Positions 9,166-15,965 of a stretch of 64,000 nucleotides of DNA are shown here, in pieces. The notes under the pieces were generated by a model. That model did no database searches, was not told the DNA's origin, and saw only the letters and a list, made by a program, of their open reading frames with translations. The DNA is from CBDBGD01 sp965205235 (lineage in GTDB: Bacteria > Chloroflexota > Dehalococcoidia > Lucifugimonadales > UBA1127). Both the position numbers and the translations under genes were made by a program. The stretch spans positions 1-64,000 of the forward strand of contig CBDBGD010000006.1 in the NCBI GenBank assembly GCA_965205235.1, read 5' to 3'. The stretch's first letter is position 1. Each line of letters starts with the position of its first letter.

Positions 9166-9198
9166 TGCACCAAAAGTCGGGTGTCTGCACCAAAAGTC
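9166..9198. repeat. Right pair of subterminal 13-bp repeats
   Basis: TGCACCAAAAGTC occurs at 9166-9178 and 9186-9198, again 20 bp apart. It is the same motif and the same orientation as the left pair at 6936-6968, so with respect to the element's ends the two pairs are not mirror images. Confidence 0.7.
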
Positions 9199-9201
9199 TT
9201 C

Positions 9202-10035
9202 TCAGGCGTGGGGTTGGGGTGCAAAGCCGGTCTGCAATACAGTTGCACTCGTGATTGCAGAAGCATCGGGGAAAGGAGAGGCGCCAGGGATAGGCCCCAT
9301 TTGGGATTCCACGGCGGGTTTCTCCGGCAGTTCGCCAGCCAGTTCCACCTGCGCGTCGGTTGCATCGGGGATTGTTCGCTGGTAGTCCTCAACGAGAGCG
9401 GTGTATTCGCTGGACGCCTCCAACTGATAGGAGCGTTCGAACAGGTAGAGGCCGTCCACAGAGCGGGTGTCAGCGAAGCCAAAGGCCACGGCAGCACCCA
9501 ACCAGACGGCCAGGATCAGCGGTAGTAAGTAGCGGCTGACGACCCCGGCAATGGCCAGGGTGAGGAAAATCGCGGCTGCCAGCGCCAGCCCGCCGGACTG
9601 CAGGAAGGAACGGTATACCGTGTGCTCATCGTAGGAGAGTTCTTGGCCCAGTACCCCAGAGAAGGCAAGATAACACCCCGCCGCCACAAGAGCAGCCGCG
9701 GCGACCACGCCAAGGGCAAGGGACGGCGATGGCCGCAACGCCGTTCTGTCCCAACGTCCACCTACGGCCACTGACAGCGCGGCCAGTGCAAACACGGCGG
9801 AAACTGCGAGGACTGCATACTGCAGGAGTCGGACGCCGTTTGGGAGGCCAAAGGTCTCCTGGTCAGATGGGTTCTCGGCGAGAATGTCCTGAGGCCCATC
9901 GGAGAGCAGATTGCCCAGGAACTCCAGGATGAGGAAGAAACCAATCAGCGCGGCGGTGAGAAGCAACAGGAGCGCGGCCTGACGCGCCAGGTTGCCGGTC
10001 ACCGGTGCGGTCAGTCTTGTAGTCAGCCTTGGCAT
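9202..10035 (-). CDS. N-terminal membrane part of the giant transglutaminase protein, truncated by the transposon
   Basis: From the ATG at 10035 the frame runs 269 native codons to Leu-Gln-Thr at the target duplication, then eight element-derived codons to a stop at 9202. Five membrane segments are visible (about residues 20-44, 72-92, 107-128, 150-167 and 169-187), followed by an extracytoplasmic stretch rich in Asp, Glu and Pro. This matches the membrane N-terminus expected of TgpA/DUF3488-type transglutaminases. The frame at the break is the same as that entering 6912, so the two pieces were once one gene. The start is uncertain: ATG 10068 is in frame, and no strong ribosome site is seen at either. 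Alone it would be a membrane stub. Confidence 0.75.
   Translation of the reverse strand: MPRLTTRLTAPVTGNLARQAALLLLLTAALIGFFLILEFLGNLLSDGPQDILAENPSDQETFGLPNGVRLLQYAVLAVSAVFALAALSVAVGGRWDRTALRPSPSLALGVVAAAALVAAGCYLAFSGVLGQELSYDEHTVYRSFLQSGGLALAAAIFLTLAIAGVVSRYLLPLILAVWLGAAVAFGFADTRSVDGLYLFERSYQLEASSEYTALVEDYQRTIPDATDAQVELAGELPEKPAVESQMGPIPGASPFPDASAITSATVLQTGFAPQPHA
9219..9237. repeat. Right terminal inverted repeat and right target-site duplication
   Basis: GTGCAAAGCC (9219-9228) is the inverted copy of the left end, immediately followed by GGTCTGCAA (9229-9237), identical to 6904-6912. Confidence 0.88.
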
Positions 10036-10197
10036 CTTGTGACTATCTGACGGATGCGGAAAGGCCATGTCTGCGAGAAGGCACAACCCTCCAGGGTCCG
10101 TCCAGGAAGGCCATTCTACAGGCGGGGGGACGAGAGGGAAAGAAAAGAGCGAGCAACACGGCAGGATGCCTCCCACCAGATACCGCTTTGCATCGAC

Positions 10198-10225
10198 ACA
10201 TTACCACATTCTGTCAACAATTCAA
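10198..10225 (-). promoter_or_regulatory. Candidate promoter of the interrupted giant gene
   Basis: On the minus strand TTGAAT (10220-10225) and TAATGT (10198-10203) are separated by 16 bp in a locally AT-rich stretch about 160 bp before the start. An overlapping TTGACA (10212-10217) offers an alternative -35. Confidence 0.3.
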
Positions 10226-10495
10226 CTGGACCCCGTGAGCTGTCCGACACAGTCAGGGCGGCTGCACCCTGGACGCTCAGTGCGACTACCGGTCGCGCAT
10301 GTACGCTATAGAGGACTGCCGAAACGCCAGTTCGGGACAAGAGGTCTTAAACGGCTGGACTATCGTGGGTATCGGACAGCATCAGGTTGAGCAAGGCCAG
10401 GATAGGGCGGTCCGCTCGACGCGGGGCGCCCATACTGGGCATCGACCGTGAGGAGCGGGGCTAAGCCGAGGGTGAGGAGCGGCATGTCGGCGGAC
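10226..10495. other. Intergenic stretch without a recognisable gene
   Basis: Between the giant gene's promoter region and tRNA-Ser I see no convincing reading frame, repeat or structured RNA on either strand. Confidence 0.5.
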
Positions 10496-10580
10496 CGGAG
10501 AGGGTGGGATTCGAACCCACGATCCCTTGCGGGATACCGCATTTCGAGTGCGGCGCCTTCGTCCACTCGGCCACCTCTCC
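10496..10580 (-). tRNA. tRNA-Ser (CGA)
   Basis: The minus strand folds as a class II tRNA: acceptor GGAGAGG/CCTCTCC, anticodon stem CCGCA/TGCGG with loop CTCGAAA (anticodon CGA, reading UCG), a long variable arm (TATCCCGCAAGGGATC) and a T arm with GGTTCGAATCC. CCA is not encoded. Confidence 0.95.
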
Positions 10581-10635
10581 CGAACCGCCGACAATCCTAC
10601 ACCGACGACCGGTTCTCGTCGACCTCCCCCTCTCC

Positions 10636-10664
10636 TTGACGTGCGTGCGGGTAGTCGATAGCAT
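10636..10664 (+). promoter_or_regulatory. Sigma-70-type promoter upstream of glmU
   Basis: TTGACG (10636-10641) and TAGCAT (10659-10664) with a 17-bp spacer, about 110 bp before the glmU start. Confidence 0.5.
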
Positions 10665-10707
10665 GAGACCAGTGGACGAAGACGCCATAGGCGCGACACT
10701 ATAGCAG

Positions 10708-10755
10708 GAGAGGCCCCACCGACCGGCTTTGGGTAAGGCCGCGGGGGCCTCTTCT
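10708..10755 (+). promoter_or_regulatory. Leader hairpin before glmU
   Basis: AGAGGCCCC pairs with GGGGCCTCT across about 27 nt, with a small inner CGGC/GCCG stem. There is no run of T directly after the stem, and the ribosome site GAGGAG follows within a few bases. It may affect glmU translation; it is not a glmS ribozyme, whose core I do not see. Confidence 0.4.
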
Positions 10756-10773
10756 CTTTCCTGAGGAGAAGAC

Positions 10774-12156
10774 GTGCCCACCTGGAGGGCGGTTATCCTG
10801 GCAGCGGGACGCAGCAGCCGCATGCGTTCGCGCCTGCCCAAGGCGTTGCATCCTCTCTGCGGCACGCCCTTGCTCAGCCACGTGGCGAACGCGGTGGAAG
10901 GGGCCGGCATCCACCGTCCGCTTGTGGTGGCGCCTCAACAGTCCGCCCCCTTCCGAGAGCTCCTGACAGAGATGGACTATGTGGTCCAAGAGACACCCCG
11001 GGGGACCGGCGCCGCCGTGCTGACGGCGCGGTCCGTGCTCGAGGGCGGCAGCAGCTGCGTGCTGGTCGTCAACGGGGACCTTCCCCTGCTCACGAGCGAG
11101 ACACTGCGCTCGCTCATGGAGCACCACGAGGCTTCCGGCGCGGCCATCACCCTCCTCACAGCGAAGGAGGCGCCCCAGAGCGGGCTGGGGCGAATAGTCC
11201 GGGACTCAGCCGGACACGTCACGGCGATCGTGGAAGCGCACGAGGCCTTACCGGAAGAGCGAGAAATCCAAGAGGTGAACGGCGGGGTCTACGCATTTCG
11301 CAGTGAAGCCCTGTGGTCCCGCCTGGGCGCGCTTCAGCCCTCCGCCAGCGGTGAAGTCTACCTCACCGACGTCGTGGCATTGACGGTACAGGCCGGCGAG
11401 GGGGTCGACGCGTTCTCCGTGGAGGACTCCACGGAGCTGCTAGGCGTCAACAATCGAGTCCACCTGGCGCAGGCCGAGGCGGTGCTGAGACAGCGCCTGC
11501 GCTCCCACTGGATGCTGGCGGGCGTGACCCTGGTGGACCCTGCCTCAACATTCATCGACGCCGACGTAGAGATAGGCCAAGATACTGTGGTCTACCCCAA
11601 CACGCACCTGTACGGCACAACGCGGACCGGCCGCGGTTGCTACCTGGGCCCCAACGCGATGATCGCGAACTCCGTCATCGGCGAGGAGTGTCGCATCGTG
11701 GCCTCCATGCTGGAGGGGGCGACGCTGGAAGCAGGGGTAAGCGTGGGCCCATACTCCCACCTCCGACCGGGCTCTCACGTTGAGCAGGATGTCCGCGTGG
11801 GGAACTACGTGGAGGTCAAGGAGAGCCGCCTGGGACGAGGCACGAGGGTGGGACACTTCAGCTACATAGGCGACGCCACAGTGGGTCGCAACGTGAACGT
11901 TGGAGCCGGGACGGTGACCTGCAACTTTGACGGTGCGGCGAAACACCGGACGGTCATCGAAGACGGGGCGCTCATCGGCAGCGACACGATGCTGGTGGCC
12001 CCGGTCCGGGTGGGTCAAGGCGCCGTCACCGGGGCGGGCGCCGTGGTGACCCGAGACGTGGACCCCGAGGCACTGGTGACGGGCGTGCCGGCGCGGCAAC
12101 GCTCCAAGCACCAACGGCCCGAACGCCAATCCGCGACCCCGGCAAAGGAGGAGTAG
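10774..12156 (+). CDS. glmU: Bifunctional UDP-N-acetylglucosamine pyrophosphorylase / glucosamine-1-phosphate N-acetyltransferase
   Basis: GlmU makes UDP-GlcNAc for peptidoglycan and surface polysaccharides: it acetylates glucosamine-1-phosphate and then transfers uridylate from UTP. The N-terminal nucleotidyltransferase motif LAAGRSSRMRSRLPKALHPL (residues 9-28) is a close GlmU signature. The left-handed beta-helix with hexapeptide repeats fills roughly residues 250-435, including the conserved acetyltransferase stretch GNYVEVKESRLGRGTRVGHF with SYIGDATVG and NFDGAAKHRT. The length of 460 is normal. The GTG start has a GAGGAG site 6 nt upstream. The gene leads a two-gene unit with the CBS protein 5 bp downstream. 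Confidence 0.95.
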   Translation: MPTWRAVILAAGRSSRMRSRLPKALHPLCGTPLLSHVANAVEGAGIHRPLVVAPQQSAPFRELLTEMDYVVQETPRGTGAAVLTARSVLEGGSSCVLVVNGDLPLLTSETLRSLMEHHEASGAAITLLTAKEAPQSGLGRIVRDSAGHVTAIVEAHEALPEEREIQEVNGGVYAFRSEALWSRLGALQPSASGEVYLTDVVALTVQAGEGVDAFSVEDSTELLGVNNRVHLAQAEAVLRQRLRSHWMLAGVTLVDPASTFIDADVEIGQDTVVYPNTHLYGTTRTGRGCYLGPNAMIANSVIGEECRIVASMLEGATLEAGVSVGPYSHLRPGSHVEQDVRVGNYVEVKESRLGRGTRVGHFSYIGDATVGRNVNVGAGTVTCNFDGAAKHRTVIEDGALIGSDTMLVAPVRVGQGAVTGAGAVVTRDVDPEALVTGVPARQRSKHQRPERQSATPAKEE

Positions 12157-12161
12157 GCCCG

Positions 12162-13373
12162 TTGGAGGGAAACGAGACCACCATACTCGTACTTCTGCTG
12201 CTGTCCTTCTGCGTCTCGCTCCTGGCCGGCGCAGCGGAGAAGGGCCTCCGACAAGTTGCGCGCGACGGACTCCAGGCGAGCGCCGCGGAGGGGCAAGACT
12301 CTACATCCGCGCGGCTGGGCCTTGCGGTCCTCCGCCAAGCCTTCGGAGGCGTTACCCTGGTCTGCTGGGTCTATCTACTCACAAGCAGCGACGCGACGTG
12401 GGCCACGCTTGCTGCGAGTGTCCTGGGCACCCTCGCATTGCTACTAGCACTGCCGGCGATGGCAGAGTCACTAGGCATCTCCCGCGTGCTCGCGGTCCGG
12501 GGCGCGCCCCTCCTGACAATCCTGGCCGGCCTTACCCGGCCTTGGGAGAAGCTGGGCAGGAGCATTGCCCGCATGGTCCTAGGCAAACGCTGGGAGGCTG
12601 AGCAGGAGCGCAGGAACGGGGCCGAGTCCAGCATACTCATCCCGGTGGACGAGGCCGCGACTCCACCCGACGAACGAGACCTTCGGATGATCCGCGCCAT
12701 CCTGCGGATGGAGCGCAGCACGGTCCGGGAGATCATGGTTCCTCGCGTGGACGTGCTGGCGCTGTCGGTAACGGAGTCGGTGTCTGCAGCGACCACCCTA
12801 ATGGCGGAAAGCGGACACTCCCGGTTCCCGATCTACGAGGGGAACATCGATCACGTTCTGGGCATTCTCCACGCCCGAGACCTCCTCTCCCTCGCCGGGC
12901 AGGGCGGCCCTCCCCACGACCTACGCAGCTTGCTGCATCCTGTGCGCTTTGTCCCGGAGACCAGGCGACTGGACCAGCTCCTGCCGGAGTTTCTGGCCCA
13001 GAGGAGCCAGATGGCCATTGTGGTGGACGAGTACGGAGGCACAGCGGGGCTGGTGACCCTGGAGGACGTGCTCGAGGAGATCGTGGGGGAGATCGCCGAC
13101 GAGTTCGACGCGGATGAACCGGAGGCCCAGGTGGTCAGCGAGAATGAGGTGGTGGTGGACGCTCGTATTGGCCTGGACTACCTGAGGGAACACTTCGGCA
13201 TGGAGGTCTCCGACGAAGGGTTCGATACGGTGGGAGGCTTCACCTACCACCTCTTTGGAAAGGTCCCGAACCCCGGAGACGAGGCGACGGCGAACGGCCT
13301 ACGCGTCCACGTGCTGACGACGTTGGGAAAGCGTATCAAGAAGGTCCGCGTGGTGCGGGAGCAGTCGGAGTAG
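12162..13373 (+). CDS. CorC/HlyC-family membrane protein with CBS pair
   Basis: This 403-residue protein has N-terminal membrane segments (about residues 5-25, 58-80, 85-105 and 115-135), two CBS motifs (VREIMVPRVDVLAL near 190 and the block around DEYGGTAGLVTLEDVLEEIV near 290-310) and a C-terminal CorC_HlyC domain (FDTVGGFTYHLFGKVPNPGD). Members are linked to magnesium/cobalt export or membrane integrity; the exact substrate here is unknown. The TTG start follows glmU by 5 bp with AAGGAGGAG as ribosome site. The 3' end (from 13178) is duplicated as a decayed fragment at 14151-14349. Confidence 0.88.
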   Translation: MEGNETTILVLLLLSFCVSLLAGAAEKGLRQVARDGLQASAAEGQDSTSARLGLAVLRQAFGGVTLVCWVYLLTSSDATWATLAASVLGTLALLLALPAMAESLGISRVLAVRGAPLLTILAGLTRPWEKLGRSIARMVLGKRWEAEQERRNGAESSILIPVDEAATPPDERDLRMIRAILRMERSTVREIMVPRVDVLALSVTESVSAATTLMAESGHSRFPIYEGNIDHVLGILHARDLLSLAGQGGPPHDLRSLLHPVRFVPETRRLDQLLPEFLAQRSQMAIVVDEYGGTAGLVTLEDVLEEIVGEIADEFDADEPEAQVVSENEVVVDARIGLDYLREHFGMEVSDEGFDTVGGFTYHLFGKVPNPGDEATANGLRVHVLTTLGKRIKKVRVVREQSE

Positions 13374-13452
13374 GCGCTCGCGCCGCCGACAACGAATTGC
13401 CCCCGGCCGGACAATGACCCAGTCGGAGGCAACGTGATAGGCTCTTGGCGAG

Positions 13453-14068
13453 CTACTTGCCAGGAAAGACTACAGGGATGGTCGCCACGCTCCCCTCACC
13501 ACCCGTCACTCGAATGGTGTAGACGCCAGGCTGCACCCGGTTGTAGCCAATATTCAGGCTAATCGTCGTGGAGAAGGCGCCATTCGAATCCGCGTAGACC
13601 CCTTCGGCCGTATAGCCGCGGGGGTTGGCTCCCTGGATCTGGGGAAGGACGTATTCGCCGCGGACGAAGCCGGAGCCGTACACGGTAATGCTCTCACTAA
13701 GACCCTGGTGGTACACCGCCCTGTCCAGAGCCAGGGCAGTCCCGACTCGCACGTCTCCAGGCTCACCCTGAGGACCGGCCTCTCCTTGCGGGCCCTGCGG
13801 ACCTTGATCTCCCTGGGGGCCAACGAAGACACCCTCGTCGATTAAGGGTTGGAGCAGTGCAACCAAGGACGCATGAACCTGATCTTGAGTAATCGCCGAG
13901 CCCTGCACACCCTGGGGGCCCTGGGGTCCCTGTGGGCCCGGGACACCCTGTGGGCCCTGGACGCCCCTGGAGACCAGGGTCACCCTGGCACGCCGCGGCC
14001 ACAACCACTCCCGTAACGACCATGCCCAGGAGGAGGAATCGCATCCGCTTCACCCGTGACCACGCCAT
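13453..14068 (-). CDS. Collagen-like lipoprotein A (frameshifted)
   Basis: The intact design is seen when one base is removed in the C run at 13964-13967: MAWSRVKRMRFLLLGMVV, lipobox VAAACQG, a Gly-X-Y collagen-like stretch rich in GPQ, a helical insert (ITQDQVHASLVALLQPLIDEG), a second collagen stretch (GPQGDQGPQGPQGEAGPQGE), and a C-terminal beta domain ending VTGGEGSVATIPVVFPGK. As sequenced, the signal peptide (start 14068) and the body (open from 14004 back to 13453) are in different frames. Its paralogue B at 14434-15063 is intact and about the same length. I infer a surface-anchored stalk protein. A homopolymer sequencing error is as likely as a real pseudogene. Confidence 0.8.
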
Positions 14069-14150
14069 CGGTCTGTCCCTTTGCCTCACAGCAGTTGCTT
14101 CCGTCTGCTTCCCCGCATGCTAGGAACGGCGGCAGGGCCTGTCAAGCTCT

Positions 14151-14349
14151 GCTACCTGCGGGAGCACTTCGGCGCGGAGGTCTCCGACGGGGGTTCGACA
14201 CGATGGGGGGCTTGACCTACCACCCCTGCTGGGGAAGGTCCCGAACCCCGGAGACGAGGCACGGCGAACAGCCCTTACGCGTCCATGTGTTGACGGCATG
14301 GGGGAAGCGCATCAAGAAGGTCCGCGTGGTGAGGAAGCAGTCGGAGTAG
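14151..14349 (+). pseudogene. Decayed duplicate of the 3' end of the CorC/HlyC gene
   Basis: The sequence matches 13178-13373 closely at the nucleotide level (for example GGTCCCGAACCCCGGAGACG and AAGAAGGTCCGCGTGGTG in both), but has small indels that break the frame and there is no 5' part. It ends at the equivalent TAG. It is the left edge of a tandem duplication that also copied the neighbouring collagen-like gene. Confidence 0.85.
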
Positions 14350-14370
14350 GGCGCTCCCACCCCGACAATG

Positions 14371-14412
14371 AAGTTGCCCCCGGCTGGCTTGCTGACCGGC
14401 CGGGGGCAACTT
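14371..14412. terminator. Bidirectional hairpin terminator
   Basis: AAGTTGCCCCCGGC (14371-14384) is the exact inverse of GCCGGGGGCAACTT (14399-14412), a 14-bp perfect stem between the corC remnant (plus) and the collagen-like gene B (minus). The equivalent site after the real corC gene (about 13393-13430) keeps TTGCCCCCGGCCGG but has lost the matching arm. Confidence 0.75.
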
Positions 14413-14433
14413 GATTTCAGGCTCTTGGCAGAG

Positions 14434-15063
14434 CTACTTCTCAGAGAAGACTACAGGGATGGTCGCCACGCTGCCGTCACCACCCGTCACTCGGATGGTG
14501 TAGACGCCAGGCTGCACCCTGTTGCCGCCAGTAAGCAGGGCAATCGTCGTTGAGAAGGCGCCGTTCGCGTCTGCGTTGACACCCTCAGCCTTAAAGCCGC
14601 GGGGGTTGGCTCCCTGGATCTGGGGAAGGACGAACTCGCCGCGGATAAAGCCCGAGCCGTAGACCATCATGGTCTCATCACCCAGGGTCTCTTCACCGTG
14701 AGCGAGGTAAGCCGCCTTGTCCAGAGCAAGGCCCAGACCCACCTGTACGTCTCCCGGCTCACCCTGAGGCCCAGCCTCACCCTGCGGCCCCTGCGGGCCC
14801 TGGTCTCCCTGGGGGCCGTTGAAGGTGCCATCGTCGACTAAGGGTTGAATCAGGGTGACCAAAGAAGCCTGGACCTGGTCTTGACTAATGGCCGGGCCCT
14901 GTACGCCCTGGGGTCCCTGGTCACCCTGGGGACCCGGTACCCCCTGCAGTCCCTGGGCACCCTGATCGCCCATTTCGCCCTGGCACGCCGCGGCCACAAC
15001 CACTCCCGCAAGAATCGCACCCAGGAGGAGAAATCGCATCCGCTTCACCCGTGACCAGTCCAT
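14434..15063 (-). CDS. Collagen-like lipoprotein B
   Basis: This 209-residue protein starts MDWSRVKRMRFLLLGAILAG with lipobox VAAACQG at about residue 29, so it should be lipid-anchored after signal peptidase II cleavage. Gly-X-Y repeats (GLQGVPGPQGDQGPQGVQGP) follow, then a helical spacer (ISQDQVQASLVTLIQPLVDD), more Gly-X-Y repeats, and a C-terminal beta domain with YGSGFIRGEFVLPQIQGANP and VQPGVYTIRV. It is the intact tandem paralogue of gene A and shares the same domain order with gene C. Bacterial collagen repeats form trimeric stalks; a structural or adhesive surface role is inferred. Confidence 0.88.
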   Translation of the reverse strand: MDWSRVKRMRFLLLGAILAGVVVAAACQGEMGDQGAQGLQGVPGPQGDQGPQGVQGPAISQDQVQASLVTLIQPLVDDGTFNGPQGDQGPQGPQGEAGPQGEPGDVQVGLGLALDKAAYLAHGEETLGDETMMVYGSGFIRGEFVLPQIQGANPRGFKAEGVNADANGAFSTTIALLTGGNRVQPGVYTIRVTGGDGSVATIPVVFSEK

Positions 15064-15169
15064 CTGTCCCCCTTTTTTTCTCGGCTTGCAGCCGTTGTTC
15101 GTTGTCTGCTTCCGGTGTGGTCTTCCCGCACGCCAGAAGTAGCGGGAGGGCCTGTCAATCCAGCTATTC

Positions 15170-15793
15170 CTACTTCTCTGAAATCACCACGGGGATCGTC
15201 ATGAGCGTGCCCTCGCCGCCCGTTACTCGGAGCGTGTAGACGCCGGGCTGCACCCTGTTGCCGCCGGTTAGCAGGGCAATCGTCGTGGAGAAGGTGCCGT
15301 TCGCACTCGCGTTCACTCCCTCGGCTTTGAAGCCGCGAGGGTTGGCGCCCAGGATCTGCGGGAGGACGAACTCGTCAGCGACGAAGCCCGAGCCGTAGAC
15401 CATGATGCTCTCGTCCCCAACGGTCTCTTCACCATGAGCGAGGTAAGCCCGCTTGTCCAAAGCCAACCTGGCTTGCTCAACGAAGGCCGGACCCTGCGGG
15501 CCCTGGGGTCCCTGGATGCCCTGCGGGCCCTGAATACCGGGCTCGCCCTTCATCTCGGGCACTATCTGGATGACCATGGGCTGAACCAGTCTCTGGACGT
15601 CACTGGCGGCGATCGGAGGGCCTATGGGTCCCTGCCCGCCTTGGATGCCTTGCGCTCCCTGGGGGCCTTGTGGGCCTTGGGCGCCCTGCAGACCCGTTTC
15701 TCCCTTGGCGCCGCAAGCCGCTATGAGCAAGGTTCCAAGGGTCACAAGGGCTAGGGGCACGAGCGATGCTTTCGCTCTACGAAAACCGGCCAT
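15170..15793 (-). CDS. Collagen-like lipoprotein C
   Basis: The start is placed at the ATG at 15793 (MAGFRRAKASLVPLALVTLG), which has an AGGGGGG ribosome site about 8 nt upstream; the longer reading to 15859 adds a non-signal-like leader. The lipobox is LLIAACGAK. The Gly-X-Y stretch (GLQGAQGPQGPQGAQGIQGG) is followed by a helical spacer and the same C-terminal beta domain as A and B (EFVLPQILGANPRGFKAEGV, ending TIPVVISEK). It is more diverged than A and B, which implies an older duplication. No corC remnant is attached to this copy. Confidence 0.87.
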   Translation of the reverse strand: MAGFRRAKASLVPLALVTLGTLLIAACGAKGETGLQGAQGPQGPQGAQGIQGGQGPIGPPIAASDVQRLVQPMVIQIVPEMKGEPGIQGPQGIQGPQGPQGPAFVEQARLALDKRAYLAHGEETVGDESIMVYGSGFVADEFVLPQILGANPRGFKAEGVNASANGTFSTTIALLTGGNRVQPGVYTLRVTGGEGTLMTIPVVISEK

Positions 15794-15965
15794 ACGGGAC
15801 CCCCCTTCTTCGGTCTCTTCAGGAGGCCTCTGCCCAAATAGGCAGAAGAGCTTTAGCAATGGTAGGCAGGGCGGATGTGAATGTCAAGCCCTATAGGGCG
15901 GCCCACGAAGCGCGTTAGCTCCATGGTACAATGAGCGCCAGGTCAGACGCCACGCCAGGAGCCCA

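Larger units (their letters stand above)
6913..9228 (+). mobile_element. 2,316-bp insertion element carrying transposase, DUF805 gene and structured RNA
   Basis: The element starts with GGCTTTGCAC (6913-6922) and ends with its exact reverse complement GTGCAAAGCC (9219-9228), and is flanked by the 9-bp direct repeat GGTCTGCAA. Removing 2,325 bp (element plus one repeat) fuses the transglutaminase gene halves in frame. Inside are a DDE transposase (plus), a DUF805 membrane protein (minus), a long hairpin, a promoter followed by a structured leader with a 24-codon micro-ORF, and paired 13-bp subterminal repeats. Plain insertion sequences rarely carry a passenger gene and a non-coding block of this size. 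I cannot name the IS family with certainty; the transposase looks IS4/IS5-like, and a 9-bp duplication fits some IS4-type groups. Confidence 0.88.

Noticed and set aside
10708..10755. glmS-type ribozyme before glmU
   Set aside because: No ribozyme core; only a simple hairpin is visible, and the gene is glmU, not glmS.
14056..14349. Open frame over the second corC-like stretch as a real gene
   Set aside because: It lacks all upstream domains and is broken by indels relative to 13178-13373; it is a duplicated fragment.
13453..15793. Phage tail-fibre genes because of collagen repeats
   Set aside because: All three have lipobox signal peptides and no phage genes are nearby.
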